Positions 32,466 to 41,098 of a stretch of DNA of 64,000 nucleotides are shown here, one piece after another. Positions within the stretch are counted from its first letter, which is position 1, and every line of letters begins with the position of its first letter. The position numbers and the translations under genes are program-made. Under the pieces are notes generated by a model. The model was not told the DNA's origin and did no database searches. It saw nothing but the letters and a program-made list of their open reading frames with translations. Origin of the DNA: JANQIO01 sp043513815 (GTDB lineage: Bacteria; Pseudomonadota; Gammaproteobacteria; Pseudomonadales; Halieaceae); contig CP121313.1 in assembly GCA_043513815.1 (NCBI GenBank), positions 62,001 through 126,000 of the forward strand, written 5' to 3'.

Positions 32466-35171
32466 CTAGTGAGCCTCATCCCAGTTGGCGCCGACGCCGG
32501 CTTCCACCAGCAGCGGCACGTCCAGCTCGGCAGCGGCTCCCATTTCCTCACACAGGCGGTCGCAGACCTCGTCCACGACGGGCTCCGCCACTTCCAGCAC
32601 CAGTTCATCGTGAACTTGCATGATCATGCGGGCCTCGATGCCACTGCCGCGCAGCCACCCGTCCACCTGCAACATGGCACGCTTGATGATATCTGCCGCC
32701 GTGCCCTGCATGGGCGCGTTGATGGCCGTGCGCTCGGCGGCCTGCACCCGCATCTTGTTGCGGGCGTTGATCTCCGGCAAGTAAAGGCGCCGACCAAACA
32801 GGGTTTCGACAAAGCCGCGCTCGTGAGCCAGAGCGCGAGTGTCATTCATGTACGCCTGTACCCCGGGGTAACGCTGGAAGTACAGGTCGATGTACTCCTG
32901 GGCTTCGTTGCGACCCAGGTGCAACTGGCGCGCCAGGCCAAAGGCCGACATGCCGTAGATGAGCCCGAAGTTGATGGCCTTGGCCTTGCGACGCTGCTCG
33001 TCAGACACTTCGTCCAGGGCGGTGTCGAACACCTCGGACGCCGTCGCCCGATGCACATCCAGCCCTTCGCGGAACGCGGTCAGCAGCCCGTCGTCACCGG
33101 ACAGGTGCGCCATGATGCGCAGCTCGATCTGGGAGTAATCCGCTGCCACGATGCGGTAACCGTCCGGTGCCACGAAGGCCTTGCGGATGCGTCTGCCCTC
33201 AGCGGTGCGAATCGGAATGTTCTGCAGGTTTGGATCCGAGGACGACAGCCGCCCGGTGGCGGTCACCGCCTGGTGATAGGAGGTATGAATGCGCCCGGTA
33301 TCCGGGTTGATCATGGTGGGCAGCTTGTCCGTATAGGTGGACTTCAGTTTTGACAGACTGCGATGCTCGAGAATGACCTTGGGCAACGGGTAATCCAGAG
33401 CCAGCTCCTGCAACACCTCTTCTGCGGTAGACGGCGCGCCCTTGGGCGTCTTGCGCAATACCGGCAGCTCGAGTTTCTCAAACAGGATCTCGCCCAGCTG
33501 TTTGGGTGAGCCCAGGTTGAACTCACCCTCCGCCAGCTCATAGGCATCCTGCTCCAACTCCAGCATGCGCTGGCCCAGCTGGCTGCTCTGGGTGTCGAGC
33601 TGCTGGCGATCCAGCAGCGCACCATTGCGTTCTATGCTGGACAGTACCGGCACCAGCGGGATTTCAATGTCCTCGTATACAGAGCGCAGCCCGGGCTCGG
33701 CCTGCAATCTGGGCCACAGAGTCTCATGCAGACGCAAGGTGATGTCAGCGTCTTCCGCAGCGTAGGGGCCGGCGTCCTCGATCTTGATCTGGTTGAAGGT
33801 AAGCTGTTTGGCGCCTTTGCCGGCGATGTCTTCAAAGTGCACCGTGCTGTGGCCCAGGTATTTGAGTGCCAGGCTGTCCATATCGTGACGGGTGCCCGTG
33901 GAATCCAGCACGTAGGACTCGAGCATGGTGTCAAAAACGATGCCGCGCAGTGTGATGCCGTGGTTGGCCAGCACGCTGGCGTCGTACTTGAGGTTCTGGC
34001 CCAGCTTGATGTGCCCGGGATCTTCCAGCAACGGCTTGAGCCGCGCCAGGCAGTCGTCCAGGTCCAGCTGCTCCGGTGCACCCAGGTAGTCATGGGCCAG
34101 CGGCAGATAGGCCGCCTTGCCGGACTCTACGGCGAAGGAAACGCCCACGATCCGCGCCTGCATGTAGTCTAGGCTGGTGGTTTCGGTGTCGAAGGCAAAC
34201 AGCTCGGCCTGCTCAAGAGCCTCTAACCAGCTTGCGAACTGCGCTTCGCTGGTAATGATTTCGTAGTCCCCGGCCTCACTGGCGGCGACGGCGGATTCAC
34301 CGCCTTCTTGGAGCTCGTCTATCCAGCCCTTGAACTCCAAGCGCTTGAACAACTCCAGCAGACGCTCCTGGTCCGGCTCGGCATTGGCCAGCTCACCGAC
34401 GTGCACCGGAAGCTCCACATCGGTCTTGATGGTGGCCAGTTCATAGGAGAGAAACGCCTTGTCTTTCTCGGCCTCTAGCTTGGCGCCCATGGACTTGGCA
34501 CCGCGAAATTCCAGCTCGGCGACCTTGTCCAGGTTGGCGTAGATTTCCTCCAGGCCACCGAGTCCGGTGATCAGGGCCAGCGCCGTTTTCTCGCCGACGC
34601 CTGCGACCCCGGGGATGTTGTCTACCTTGTCGCCCATCAATGCCAGAAAATCGATGATCCTGTCGGGCGGGATGCCAAATTTGTCTGTGACGCCCGGCAC
34701 GTCCATCAGGGTTTCAGTCATGGTATTGACCAGGGTGACGCGCTCATTGACCAGCTGCGCCATGTCCTTGTCGCCGGTGGAAACCACGACCTCCCGGTTC
34801 TTCGCCCCGGCTTCTGCCGCCAGAGTGCCGATCACATCGTCAGCTTCTACCCCCTCGACTACCAGCAGGGGTAGTCCCATCGCCTCGACGATGGCGTGAA
34901 TCGGCTCTACCTGTTCGCGCAATTCATCCGGCATCGGTGGGCGGTTGGCCTTGTACTCGGCAAAAAGGTCATCACGAAAGGTTTTGCCCTTGGCGTCAAA
35001 TACCACCGCAATCGGCGAGTCCGGGTAGTCCTTTTGCAGGCGCCGCAGCATGCTGGTCACACCCTTGACCGCGCCCGTGGAGAGGCCGCTGGAAGTGGTC
35101 AGCGGCGGTAACGCGTGAAACGCGCGATAGAGGTAGGAAGAGCCGTCAACCAGGACTACCGGTGCAGCCAT
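32466..35171 (-). CDS. polA: DNA polymerase I
   Basis: Repair and Okazaki-fragment polymerase of 901 residues. Three domains appear in order: the 5' nuclease (from VDGSSYLYRAFHAL to about 290), an active-looking 3'-5' exonuclease (FAFDTETTSLDYM, near 335, with the DEDD Asp and Glu intact), and the polymerase with motif A VAADYSQIELRIMAHLSGD, motif B RRKAKAINFGLIYGMS and motif C MQVHDELVLEV. Length is slightly below E. coli Pol I (928). It lies in the conserved polA-engB-c4-dsbA order. The SCO gene directly precedes it, two bases away, on the same strand. Confidence 0.97.
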   Translation of the reverse strand: MAAPVVLVDGSSYLYRAFHALPPLTTSSGLSTGAVKGVTSMLRRLQKDYPDSPIAVVFDAKGKTFRDDLFAEYKANRPPMPDELREQVEPIHAIVEAMGLPLLVVEGVEADDVIGTLAAEAGAKNREVVVSTGDKDMAQLVNERVTLVNTMTETLMDVPGVTDKFGIPPDRIIDFLALMGDKVDNIPGVAGVGEKTALALITGLGGLEEIYANLDKVAELEFRGAKSMGAKLEAEKDKAFLSYELATIKTDVELPVHVGELANAEPDQERLLELFKRLEFKGWIDELQEGGESAVAASEAGDYEIITSEAQFASWLEALEQAELFAFDTETTSLDYMQARIVGVSFAVESGKAAYLPLAHDYLGAPEQLDLDDCLARLKPLLEDPGHIKLGQNLKYDASVLANHGITLRGIVFDTMLESYVLDSTGTRHDMDSLALKYLGHSTVHFEDIAGKGAKQLTFNQIKIEDAGPYAAEDADITLRLHETLWPRLQAEPGLRSVYEDIEIPLVPVLSSIERNGALLDRQQLDTQSSQLGQRMLELEQDAYELAEGEFNLGSPKQLGEILFEKLELPVLRKTPKGAPSTAEEVLQELALDYPLPKVILEHRSLSKLKSTYTDKLPTMINPDTGRIHTSYHQAVTATGRLSSSDPNLQNIPIRTAEGRRIRKAFVAPDGYRIVAADYSQIELRIMAHLSGDDGLLTAFREGLDVHRATASEVFDTALDEVSDEQRRKAKAINFGLIYGMSAFGLARQLHLGRNEAQEYIDLYFQRYPGVQAYMNDTRALAHERGFVETLFGRRLYLPEINARNKMRVQAAERTAINAPMQGTAADIIKRAMLQVDGWLRGSGIEARMIMQVHDELVLEVAEPVVDEVCDRLCEEMGAAAELDVPLLVEAGVGANWDEAH

Positions 35172-35172
35172 A

Positions 35173-35838
35173 TCAGAAGTCCCAAACGGCCCGGATGGAG
35201 CGATAGGTCACTTTCATCTTCGCAAGATCCAGCGGTGCCTTGAAAAAGCCATGATAGTCGCCCCGGGGGTTGATCAAAACCACGTTGGCGCTGTGATCCA
35301 CCTGGTAGTTTTCATCCTCACCGGGGACCTTCCGGAACGGTGTATTGAGCGCGGTGGCAAAGCGATGGATATCGAAAAACTCGCCGGTGACGCCGGTAAA
35401 GCCCGGGTCGAAATAGGGCACGTACTCCGCCAGCCGCTCTGGAGTATCACGGGCCGGGTCAACGCTGACCATGACTACCCGGGTGTCATCGTGCTCCGGC
35501 AGTCCCTCCAGCTCACCCATGAACCGCGCCAGAAACGCCATGGTGGTCGGGCAGATGTCCGGGCAATAGGTAAAGCCAAAGAACACCAGCGTCCACTGTC
35601 CTTCCAGGCTTGCGGTGGTAAAAGGCTGACCGCGGTGATCCGTCAGCTCGAACTCCGGCAGCGCCCGTGGCGTTTCGAACATGAAGGCGCCGTTGATTTT
35701 CAGCTCGCTGGGAGTCATTACCCGGGGCTTTTGCACCTGGTAGACAAAGCCCGCCACGATCACCCCGATCAACAGCACCAGACCGACGACCGTCAGTTTG
35801 ATATTGCGCTCGCGGTTGTCCACAGCTGGCTGGCTCAT
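35173..35838 (-). CDS. SCO1/SenC family copper chaperone
   Basis: A 221-residue membrane-anchored thioredoxin-fold protein that delivers copper to the CuA site of cytochrome oxidase. One N-terminal helix (about 13-33) anchors it, and the copper ligands are visible: CPDIC (CX3C) in FFGFTYCPDICPTTMAF and the His in VDHSANVVLI. It is part of the oxidase assembly genes: its ATG overlaps the stop of cyoE by four bases and polA follows two bases after its own stop. Confidence 0.92.
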   Translation of the reverse strand: MSQPAVDNRERNIKLTVVGLVLLIGVIVAGFVYQVQKPRVMTPSELKINGAFMFETPRALPEFELTDHRGQPFTTASLEGQWTLVFFGFTYCPDICPTTMAFLARFMGELEGLPEHDDTRVVMVSVDPARDTPERLAEYVPYFDPGFTGVTGEFFDIHRFATALNTPFRKVPGEDENYQVDHSANVVLINPRGDYHGFFKAPLDLAKMKVTYRSIRAVWDF

Positions 35839-36728
35839 AGCGTCGCCACCGGGAACAGATAGTGATCAACCAGCATCACCAGGAACAGCAACATCAGGTA
35901 GGAGATGGAGTATTTGAACGTATCGATAGCGGCCTTGCGATCGTCGCCCCACAGCAGGCGGCCAGCGTGCCAAAGGAAGCGGGCACCCAGCAATATCGCC
36001 CCCGCCAGGTAGAGCGGGCCGCTCATGCGGGTTACATAAGGCAGCAGGGTGATCGCAAACATGATCAGCGTGTAGAGCATGATATGCAGCTTGGTGAAGG
36101 CCACGCCATGCGTGACTGGCAGCATGGGAATATCCACGGCAGCGTATTCCTCCCGGCGATGGATAGCCAGGGCCCAGAAGTGAGGTGGCGTCCAGGCAAA
36201 AATTATTAGCACCAGCAACAGCGCGTGGCCGTGAATCTCGCCGGTCACGGCGACCCAGCCAAGCAGGGGAGGGGCCGCACCGGCCAGCCCACCAATCACA
36301 ATATTCTGGGGGGTCGCTCGCTTAAGGAACACGGTATACACCAGGGCATAGCCGAGCAGGGAAGCGAGGGTTAGCCAGGCAGTCAATGCATTGACGTAAA
36401 CCAGCAGCAGGTACATTCCGACAAGACCGAGACCCAGGGCAAAGGCCACAGCCTGGGGAACGCCAACCCGGCCCTTGGCAAGGGGTCGGTTGCGGGTGCG
36501 GGCCATGACCTGGTCGATGCGCTGATCCACCAGGTGATTGATGGCGGCTGCCGAGCCGGCGCACAGGCCAATGCCCAGGTTGCCGAACACCAATACCTGC
36601 CAGGGCACCATGCCTGGCACGGCCATGAACATACCGATCACGGCGGTCAGTAGCATCAGCGCCACAACCTTGGGCTTGGTCAGCTCCAGGTAGTCATGCC
36701 AGCTGGCCTGTTGCAGAACCTGCTCCAC
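35835..36728 (-). CDS. cyoE: Protoheme IX farnesyltransferase (heme O synthase)
   Basis: Integral membrane UbiA-type prenyltransferase that adds a farnesyl group to haem B to give haem O, the precursor of haem A for aa3 oxidase. The 297 residues contain the family motif NHLVDQRIDQVMARTRNRPL (Asn, two Asp and the following Arg residues) and a second polar loop HFWALAIHRREEYAAVDIPMLP, with eight or nine hydrophobic helices. The start is a GTG immediately after the ctaA stop. Named cyoE/ctaB; in this aa3 context it works with ctaA. Confidence 0.94.
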   Translation of the reverse strand: MEQVLQQASWHDYLELTKPKVVALMLLTAVIGMFMAVPGMVPWQVLVFGNLGIGLCAGSAAAINHLVDQRIDQVMARTRNRPLAKGRVGVPQAVAFALGLGLVGMYLLLVYVNALTAWLTLASLLGYALVYTVFLKRATPQNIVIGGLAGAAPPLLGWVAVTGEIHGHALLLVLIIFAWTPPHFWALAIHRREEYAAVDIPMLPVTHGVAFTKLHIMLYTLIMFAITLLPYVTRMSGPLYLAGAILLGARFLWHAGRLLWGDDRKAAIDTFKYSISYLMLLFLVMLVDHYLFPVATL

Positions 36729-37820
36729 TTAACGACCCCCCAGTGCCGGCCCGGCAGACAGAGCGCCGCTGCGAGGCACTGCGATATTGGCAGTGGCCTT
36801 ACTGCGGGCAGTCACCAGGAAATAATTGACCGTCACCACGCTCATCAACAGCAGTGCGCCCACCGCGTTGTGGGCGGTAGCCACCCAGACCGGGAACTGA
36901 AAGACAATATTGCCAAGGCCCAGCAAAAGCTGCAGACACAGGATGGCGCCAACGCCGCGCCCCAGTCGACGCAGGCTGGACAGCGGATCGTCCAGCAGCC
37001 GCAGGCTTAATGCGCCCACTACCAACAAGGTAATGATGGCACCGATACGGTGGCTCATATGAATGGCTACCCGCGCCTCATTGGTCATTGTGCCACCCAG
37101 GTAGTTGGGGCCCACCTGCTGAAATACGTCAAAGCCGGCAGCAAAGTCCATGCGCGGCCACCACTCCGCCTGGCAGGTCGGGAGGTCGGGGCAGGCGACG
37201 GCGGCGTAGTTCGATGTGGTCCAGCCACCCAGGGTGATCTGCGCAATGACCACCAGCAGTGCTACCACCGCCAGCGGCTTGAGCCGAGCTAACCTTGCGC
37301 TGCCTTGCTGTCCCAGCTCCCAGCGATGGTTGTTGAGTCGCAGGGTTAACAGCCACAGCAGACTAATGGTCGTAAAACCGCCCAACAGATGCGCCGTAAC
37401 CACCTGGGGCCATAGCTTCAGGGTAACGGTCCACATACCGAACATCCCCTGCAGGATGACAAACGCCAGCAGGAACAGCGGCAGCTTGAGGGGTTGCCCC
37501 GGCCCGCGGTGACGCCAGGCCAGGCCGGCAATGGTGAGCACGATCGCCCCGAGGGCCGTGGCCAGGTAGCGGTGAACCATTTCCGGCCAGGTCTTGTCCA
37601 GCTCCACCGGCGCGCCCGGAAAGGCTTGATTGGCGGTGGCGATTTCCGCGGCGTCATTGGGCCACAGCACGTGGCCGTAGCAGCCGGGCCAGTCGGGACA
37701 ACCCAGACCCGCGTCCACCAGGCGGGTGAAAGCCCCCAGAATGATGACTGAAAGGGCAAAGCAAACGCCGAACAGTGCCAGCCGGAACGTGGGTTTGCGT
37801 TGATCGGGGGTATTGAACAT
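36729..37820 (-). CDS. ctaA: Heme A synthase (COX15/CtaA)
   Basis: Eight-helix membrane mono-oxygenase that turns haem O into haem A. The 363 residues contain the paired loop motifs TRLVDAGLGCPDWPGCYGH and ACPDLPTCQAEWWP (each with two cysteines), and conserved His residues in EMVHRYLA, VTAHLLGG, MSHRIGA and ATAHNAVG expected to bind haem. Start is taken at the ATG at 37820; an open stretch upstream to 37961 has no homology. It is directly followed by cyoE. Confidence 0.93.
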   Translation of the reverse strand: MFNTPDQRKPTFRLALFGVCFALSVIILGAFTRLVDAGLGCPDWPGCYGHVLWPNDAAEIATANQAFPGAPVELDKTWPEMVHRYLATALGAIVLTIAGLAWRHRGPGQPLKLPLFLLAFVILQGMFGMWTVTLKLWPQVVTAHLLGGFTTISLLWLLTLRLNNHRWELGQQGSARLARLKPLAVVALLVVIAQITLGGWTTSNYAAVACPDLPTCQAEWWPRMDFAAGFDVFQQVGPNYLGGTMTNEARVAIHMSHRIGAIITLLVVGALSLRLLDDPLSSLRRLGRGVGAILCLQLLLGLGNIVFQFPVWVATAHNAVGALLLMSVVTVNYFLVTARSKATANIAVPRSGALSAGPALGGR

Positions 37821-37873
37821 AGCTCTATCGTAGTTACCGCAATCGTTTACTGGCCGTGATCTGGGCGCCGCCG

Positions 37874-38515
37874 TTAACCGTTGCTGTTCTTCAGCAGGAA
37901 TTTGAGATCGGCCATGATGTCTTTGCCATCCGCTTCTGCCGTATAGGCAAGGATGATCCATCCCGCCGGGTCCACCACGAAGTAAGCTGGCTCCGGCGTG
38001 CCGGTCGCCGCGTCGGCTGATGCCGCGACCGCTCCGCGCAGGCTTTGCCCGGCGGGAGCGGAAGTATACAGGAGATTCAACTTCGGGTAGTCCTCGGCCA
38101 GGTCCCCCAGGGGGTTGCTGCCCGGCGTTGCGCCCTCTGCCAGGAACACCCGTTCGATGCGGTTGGTGTACTTGCCCATCGCCGTATGGATCTGACGTGT
38201 GTAGTAGACCAGCTCGGCACAGGCCTGGTCGCAGGTCTCATCTCCGAGGATCATAATGCGCCACAGGGGCCGCTCGCCCCGGGCCTGGAAGGGCTGCCCT
38301 GCCTGGTCCAGGGCCCCCAGGTCACCCATGGATACCGGCGGGTCCAGCAGCATGCCCTTGTTGCCGGTACCCAGCGCACCCACCAGGTCAATCCGCCCGC
38401 TGGCGACGTAGTACCACAACCAGGTGGAGGCCAGGATAATGATGACGGGTATGCCGGCAATCAGTAGCAGTGCCATGCGGTTCTTGTGGGTCGGGTCCGT
38501 CATTCGCTGTTCCAT
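37874..38515 (-). CDS. Membrane-anchored thioredoxin-like protein of the cox cluster (Sco-like)
   Basis: A 213-residue protein with an N-terminal anchor (LLLIAGIPVIIILASTWLWYYV, about 16-37) and a periplasmic domain that looks thioredoxin-like. It contains TCDQAC, a CX3C pair in the position and spacing of the copper-binding CPDIC of SCO proteins, followed by a helix and a beta strand, and a late AYFVVDPAGWIILAY. The SCO histidine is not obvious. Homologous unnamed proteins lie between SURF1 and CtaA in many gammaproteobacterial cox clusters. Start could also be the next ATG at 38503. Role in copper or thiol handling for oxidase assembly is inference. Confidence 0.7.
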   Translation of the reverse strand: MEQRMTDPTHKNRMALLLIAGIPVIIILASTWLWYYVASGRIDLVGALGTGNKGMLLDPPVSMGDLGALDQAGQPFQARGERPLWRIMILGDETCDQACAELVYYTRQIHTAMGKYTNRIERVFLAEGATPGSNPLGDLAEDYPKLNLLYTSAPAGQSLRGAVAASADAATGTPEPAYFVVDPAGWIILAYTAEADGKDIMADLKFLLKNSNG

Positions 38516-38527
38516 CCTTTACTGCTG

Positions 38528-39292
38528 TTATTGCCCACGCCGCGCCCTGCGCGCCGCCCTTATTTCCGACAAGTTGGTGCTTCGCCACAGTGCAAATGCG
38601 GCCAGCACAGCCGCCATGGCAAACCACTGAAAGGCATAGGCCTCATGCTTTTCGGGCTGCACGTTGACCAGGGGCCAGTCGGCCAGCAGGGCGGCGGGAC
38701 TATCCGCCTCAAGCCTGACGCTATCGGGCCAGACCGGCAGTTCAAGCATCGCCGCCATTGCAACGGGGTCCAGCGCCTGCAGCAGGCGCGGCCACTGGCT
38801 GTCAGCGGCGATGTCGCCCAGCGTGAAACTTTCCCCGGGCGCTATGTACACATAACCGCGCAATCGCTGGGACCCCGGCACTGACTCCACTTCCGGTAGC
38901 TCTTGCCGCAAGGGATCCGCAGCCAGCCAACCGCGATTCACCAGCACCAGTTTGCCGCCGGCCAGGCGTAGAGGGCTAATTACCTCAACACCGTAGCGGC
39001 CCTCCCGAATACGATTGTCCAGCAGAAAATCCCGCCCGGGCAGAAACTCGCCCTCCAGCAGCACCGGCCGGAAAGCACGTAATTCCGGATCAGCGGGCAA
39101 GTCTTCAACAGCCACGGCGGGCAGCTGTCGATGCTGCTCCCAGCGTTCGCCAATAGCGCGCTTTTCAGCCGCCCGGCTCAACTGCCAGTTGCCCAGCCAA
39201 CAGAACAGCGGTACCAGCAGCAGTGCAAAAACCGCGGTTCGCCATTCGATATCCCAGCGCAGGCGCGGGGCTTGTGTTGCTGTGCCGGGCAT
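38528..39292 (-). CDS. SURF1 family oxidase assembly protein
   Basis: A 254-residue membrane protein with one helix near each end (WRTAVFALLLVPLFCWLGNWQL at about 17-38 and a second near 225) and a large periplasmic domain between them. The family hallmark GNWQLSRAAEKR follows the first helix, and LVNRGWL and YAFQWFAMA mark the rest. SURF1 proteins bind haem A and help insert it into CoxA. It sits in the expected place between the oxidase subunits and ctaA. Confidence 0.92.
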   Translation of the reverse strand: MPGTATQAPRLRWDIEWRTAVFALLLVPLFCWLGNWQLSRAAEKRAIGERWEQHRQLPAVAVEDLPADPELRAFRPVLLEGEFLPGRDFLLDNRIREGRYGVEVISPLRLAGGKLVLVNRGWLAADPLRQELPEVESVPGSQRLRGYVYIAPGESFTLGDIAADSQWPRLLQALDPVAMAAMLELPVWPDSVRLEADSPAALLADWPLVNVQPEKHEAYAFQWFAMAAVLAAFALWRSTNLSEIRAARRARRGQ

Positions 39293-39332
39293 AGGGTTTC
39301 GCTATACTGATACGCCCCACTGAGAGGCGAAT

Positions 39333-39611
39333 ATGTTCCTCAAGTTCCTTATCGTTGTGCTGTTGCTGGCCCTGATTGGCAGTCTCGGTACAGGTTTCTA
39401 TTTCCTGATGGTCGATCAGGGCGACATCCGCAAGCGCCGTCTGGTCAATTCACTCGGGGTTCGTCTGTCGCTGGCCGTCACCCTGATGGTCGTCATCATC
39501 TACGGCGTCAGCTCGGGCAGGTTGAAGTCCCAGGCACCCTGGGAGCGGCATGCAGTAGCAGAAGAATCAGAGCAATCCCCGGCGGCGGATGCCAGCGCCG
39601 GGGATCGCTGA
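39333..39611 (+). CDS. DUF2909 twin-transmembrane protein
   Basis: A 92-residue protein with two membrane helices (about 4-25 and 45-62) joined by a basic loop, GDIRKRRLVNSLGVRLS, matching the DUF2909 family that is repeatedly found beside cox genes in gammaproteobacteria. Its function is unknown. It is on the opposite strand from the surrounding oxidase genes, converging on coxC with four bases between stops, and diverging from SURF1. Confidence 0.85.
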   Translation: MFLKFLIVVLLLALIGSLGTGFYFLMVDQGDIRKRRLVNSLGVRLSLAVTLMVVIIYGVSSGRLKSQAPWERHAVAEESEQSPAADASAGDR

Positions 39612-39615
39612 ACTG

Positions 39616-40590
39616 TTACAAGATATAGACAAACAGGAACAACATTACCCAAACCACGTCTACAAAGTGCCAGTACCAGCTGGACGCCTCAAAGCCAAAA
39701 TGATCATCCGCCGTGAAATGTCCGTGACGCAGGGAACGGATCAACTGGATCAGCAGCATGGTCATGCCCATCGCCACGTGGAAGCCGTGAAAGCCTGTCA
39801 GCATAAAGAACGTGGATCCGTAGATCCCTGAATTCAGCGTCAGCCCGAAGTGTGCATAGGCCTCATAGTACTCAACATACTGCACGTACAGGAAAATCAT
39901 GGCCAGCGCGACGGTGATGCCAAGCCAGAGATTGAACTGGCTCCGATCGCCTTTCAGCAGGCCCAGGTGTGCAATGTGCACCGTGACGCTGGAGCTCAGC
40001 AGAATGATGGTGTTCCAGAGCGGCAACCACTTGTACCACGCCGCCACTTCTGAAAACGCCATACTGGTGCCGGGAGAGAAAAACTCGCCGTTATTGGCGA
40101 TCGGCTGACCGGCAACGCCGCCCACCGCTTCCTGCGGCGTCTGCATCATCGGCCAGTTGAACTCAAAACCGCCCCACAGCAAGTGGTTCATGGCACCGGC
40201 CTCGCCTTCGCCGGCCAACCAGGGGCCGACCAGAACGCGCACGTAGAACAGCGCACCGAAAAAGGCGAAAAAGAACATCACTTCAGAGAAGATGAACCAG
40301 AACATGCCCAGCACGTAGGACTTCTTGAGCTGCCCGGAATTCATGCCCGCGAGATTTTCGCGAACGGTAGAACGGAACCAGACGAACAGCGTGGCGACAA
40401 ACCAGAAAAGACCGGCGATCAGGATGCCCCAGGAACTGGACTCGGCGCCTGGCTCTCCGAACGTCATGTCATTCAGTACATTGGCGGCACCAAATATGCT
40501 GGTGATCAGGCCGATCGTGGCACTGATCGCCATGCCGCTTTTTTCTGGCACATAATATTCTTCGTGTGCGGCAGTATCTTGCGTTGCCAT
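39616..40590 (-). CDS. coxC: Cytochrome c oxidase subunit III
   Basis: A 324-residue seven-helix subunit of aa3-type oxidase. Typical segments are SEVMFFFAFFGALFYVR, WNTIILLSSSVTVHIAHLGLLKG, QYVEYYEAYAHFGLTLNSGIYGSTFFMLTGFHGFHVAMG and the C-terminal SSWYWHFVDVVWVMLFLFVYIL. The insert between helices 2 and 3 is long, as in related marine gammaproteobacteria. The gene looks intact, which contrasts with the damaged coxA two genes upstream. Confidence 0.94.
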   Translation of the reverse strand: MATQDTAAHEEYYVPEKSGMAISATIGLITSIFGAANVLNDMTFGEPGAESSSWGILIAGLFWFVATLFVWFRSTVRENLAGMNSGQLKKSYVLGMFWFIFSEVMFFFAFFGALFYVRVLVGPWLAGEGEAGAMNHLLWGGFEFNWPMMQTPQEAVGGVAGQPIANNGEFFSPGTSMAFSEVAAWYKWLPLWNTIILLSSSVTVHIAHLGLLKGDRSQFNLWLGITVALAMIFLYVQYVEYYEAYAHFGLTLNSGIYGSTFFMLTGFHGFHVAMGMTMLLIQLIRSLRHGHFTADDHFGFEASSWYWHFVDVVWVMLFLFVYIL

Positions 40591-40603
40591 TAAAATCTCC
40601 CCG

Positions 40604-41098
40604 TTAGCGCGACGCGACCGCGTCAGACGCCATTTCTGTTATATCAAAAATCGTATAGGACAGGGTGATTGTCCTGATGTCCCGCGGCAGGTCCTGATCG
40701 ACGATGAACTGCAACGGCATCTCGGTGCTTTCCCTGCCGCCCAGCGGCTGGTTGTTGAAACAAAAGCACTCCGTTTTATGGAAGTACTCTGCTGCACGCG
40801 CCGGTGACACGCTGGGAATGGCCTGTGCCACCATATCCTTCGGCAACGGGTTGCGAGCCAGGAATACCGTGTCATTCACGGCGCCCGGATTCACCTTCAT
40901 CATGGTCTGTGAGGGCCGGAACTCCCAGGGCATGCCGTCGCTGTTGGTGGCAATGAACTGGATAGTGACCTCACGGCTCTCATCAACCTGAATGGCGGCG
41001 GCCTCGTAGCGCAGGCCACTGGTCTTGCCGTTGATGCCAAGCGCATCGCACAGAACATTGTACAAAGGCACCATCACCACGAAGACAAAAGCGAACAT
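40604..41098 (-). CDS. ctaG: Cytochrome c oxidase assembly protein CtaG/Cox11 (short N-terminus)
   Basis: Copper chaperone for CuB of CoxA. The periplasmic domain is intact, with the CFCFNNQPL copper motif, EMPLQFIVDQDLP and ITLSYTIFD. The N-terminus is odd: Cox11 proteins normally start 15-20 residues before the membrane helix, but here the helix (LMFAFVFVVMVPLY) begins at the first ATG, which overlaps the coxA stop (TAATG). A GTG at 41125 would add nine residues made of out-of-frame coxA sequence. A deletion that removed the end of coxA and the beginning of ctaG explains both; translation and membrane insertion may still be possible from the ATG. Confidence 0.8.
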   Translation of the reverse strand: MFAFVFVVMVPLYNVLCDALGINGKTSGLRYEAAAIQVDESREVTIQFIATNSDGMPWEFRPSQTMMKVNPGAVNDTVFLARNPLPKDMVAQAIPSVSPARAAEYFHKTECFCFNNQPLGGRESTEMPLQFIVDQDLPRDIRTITLSYTIFDITEMASDAVASR

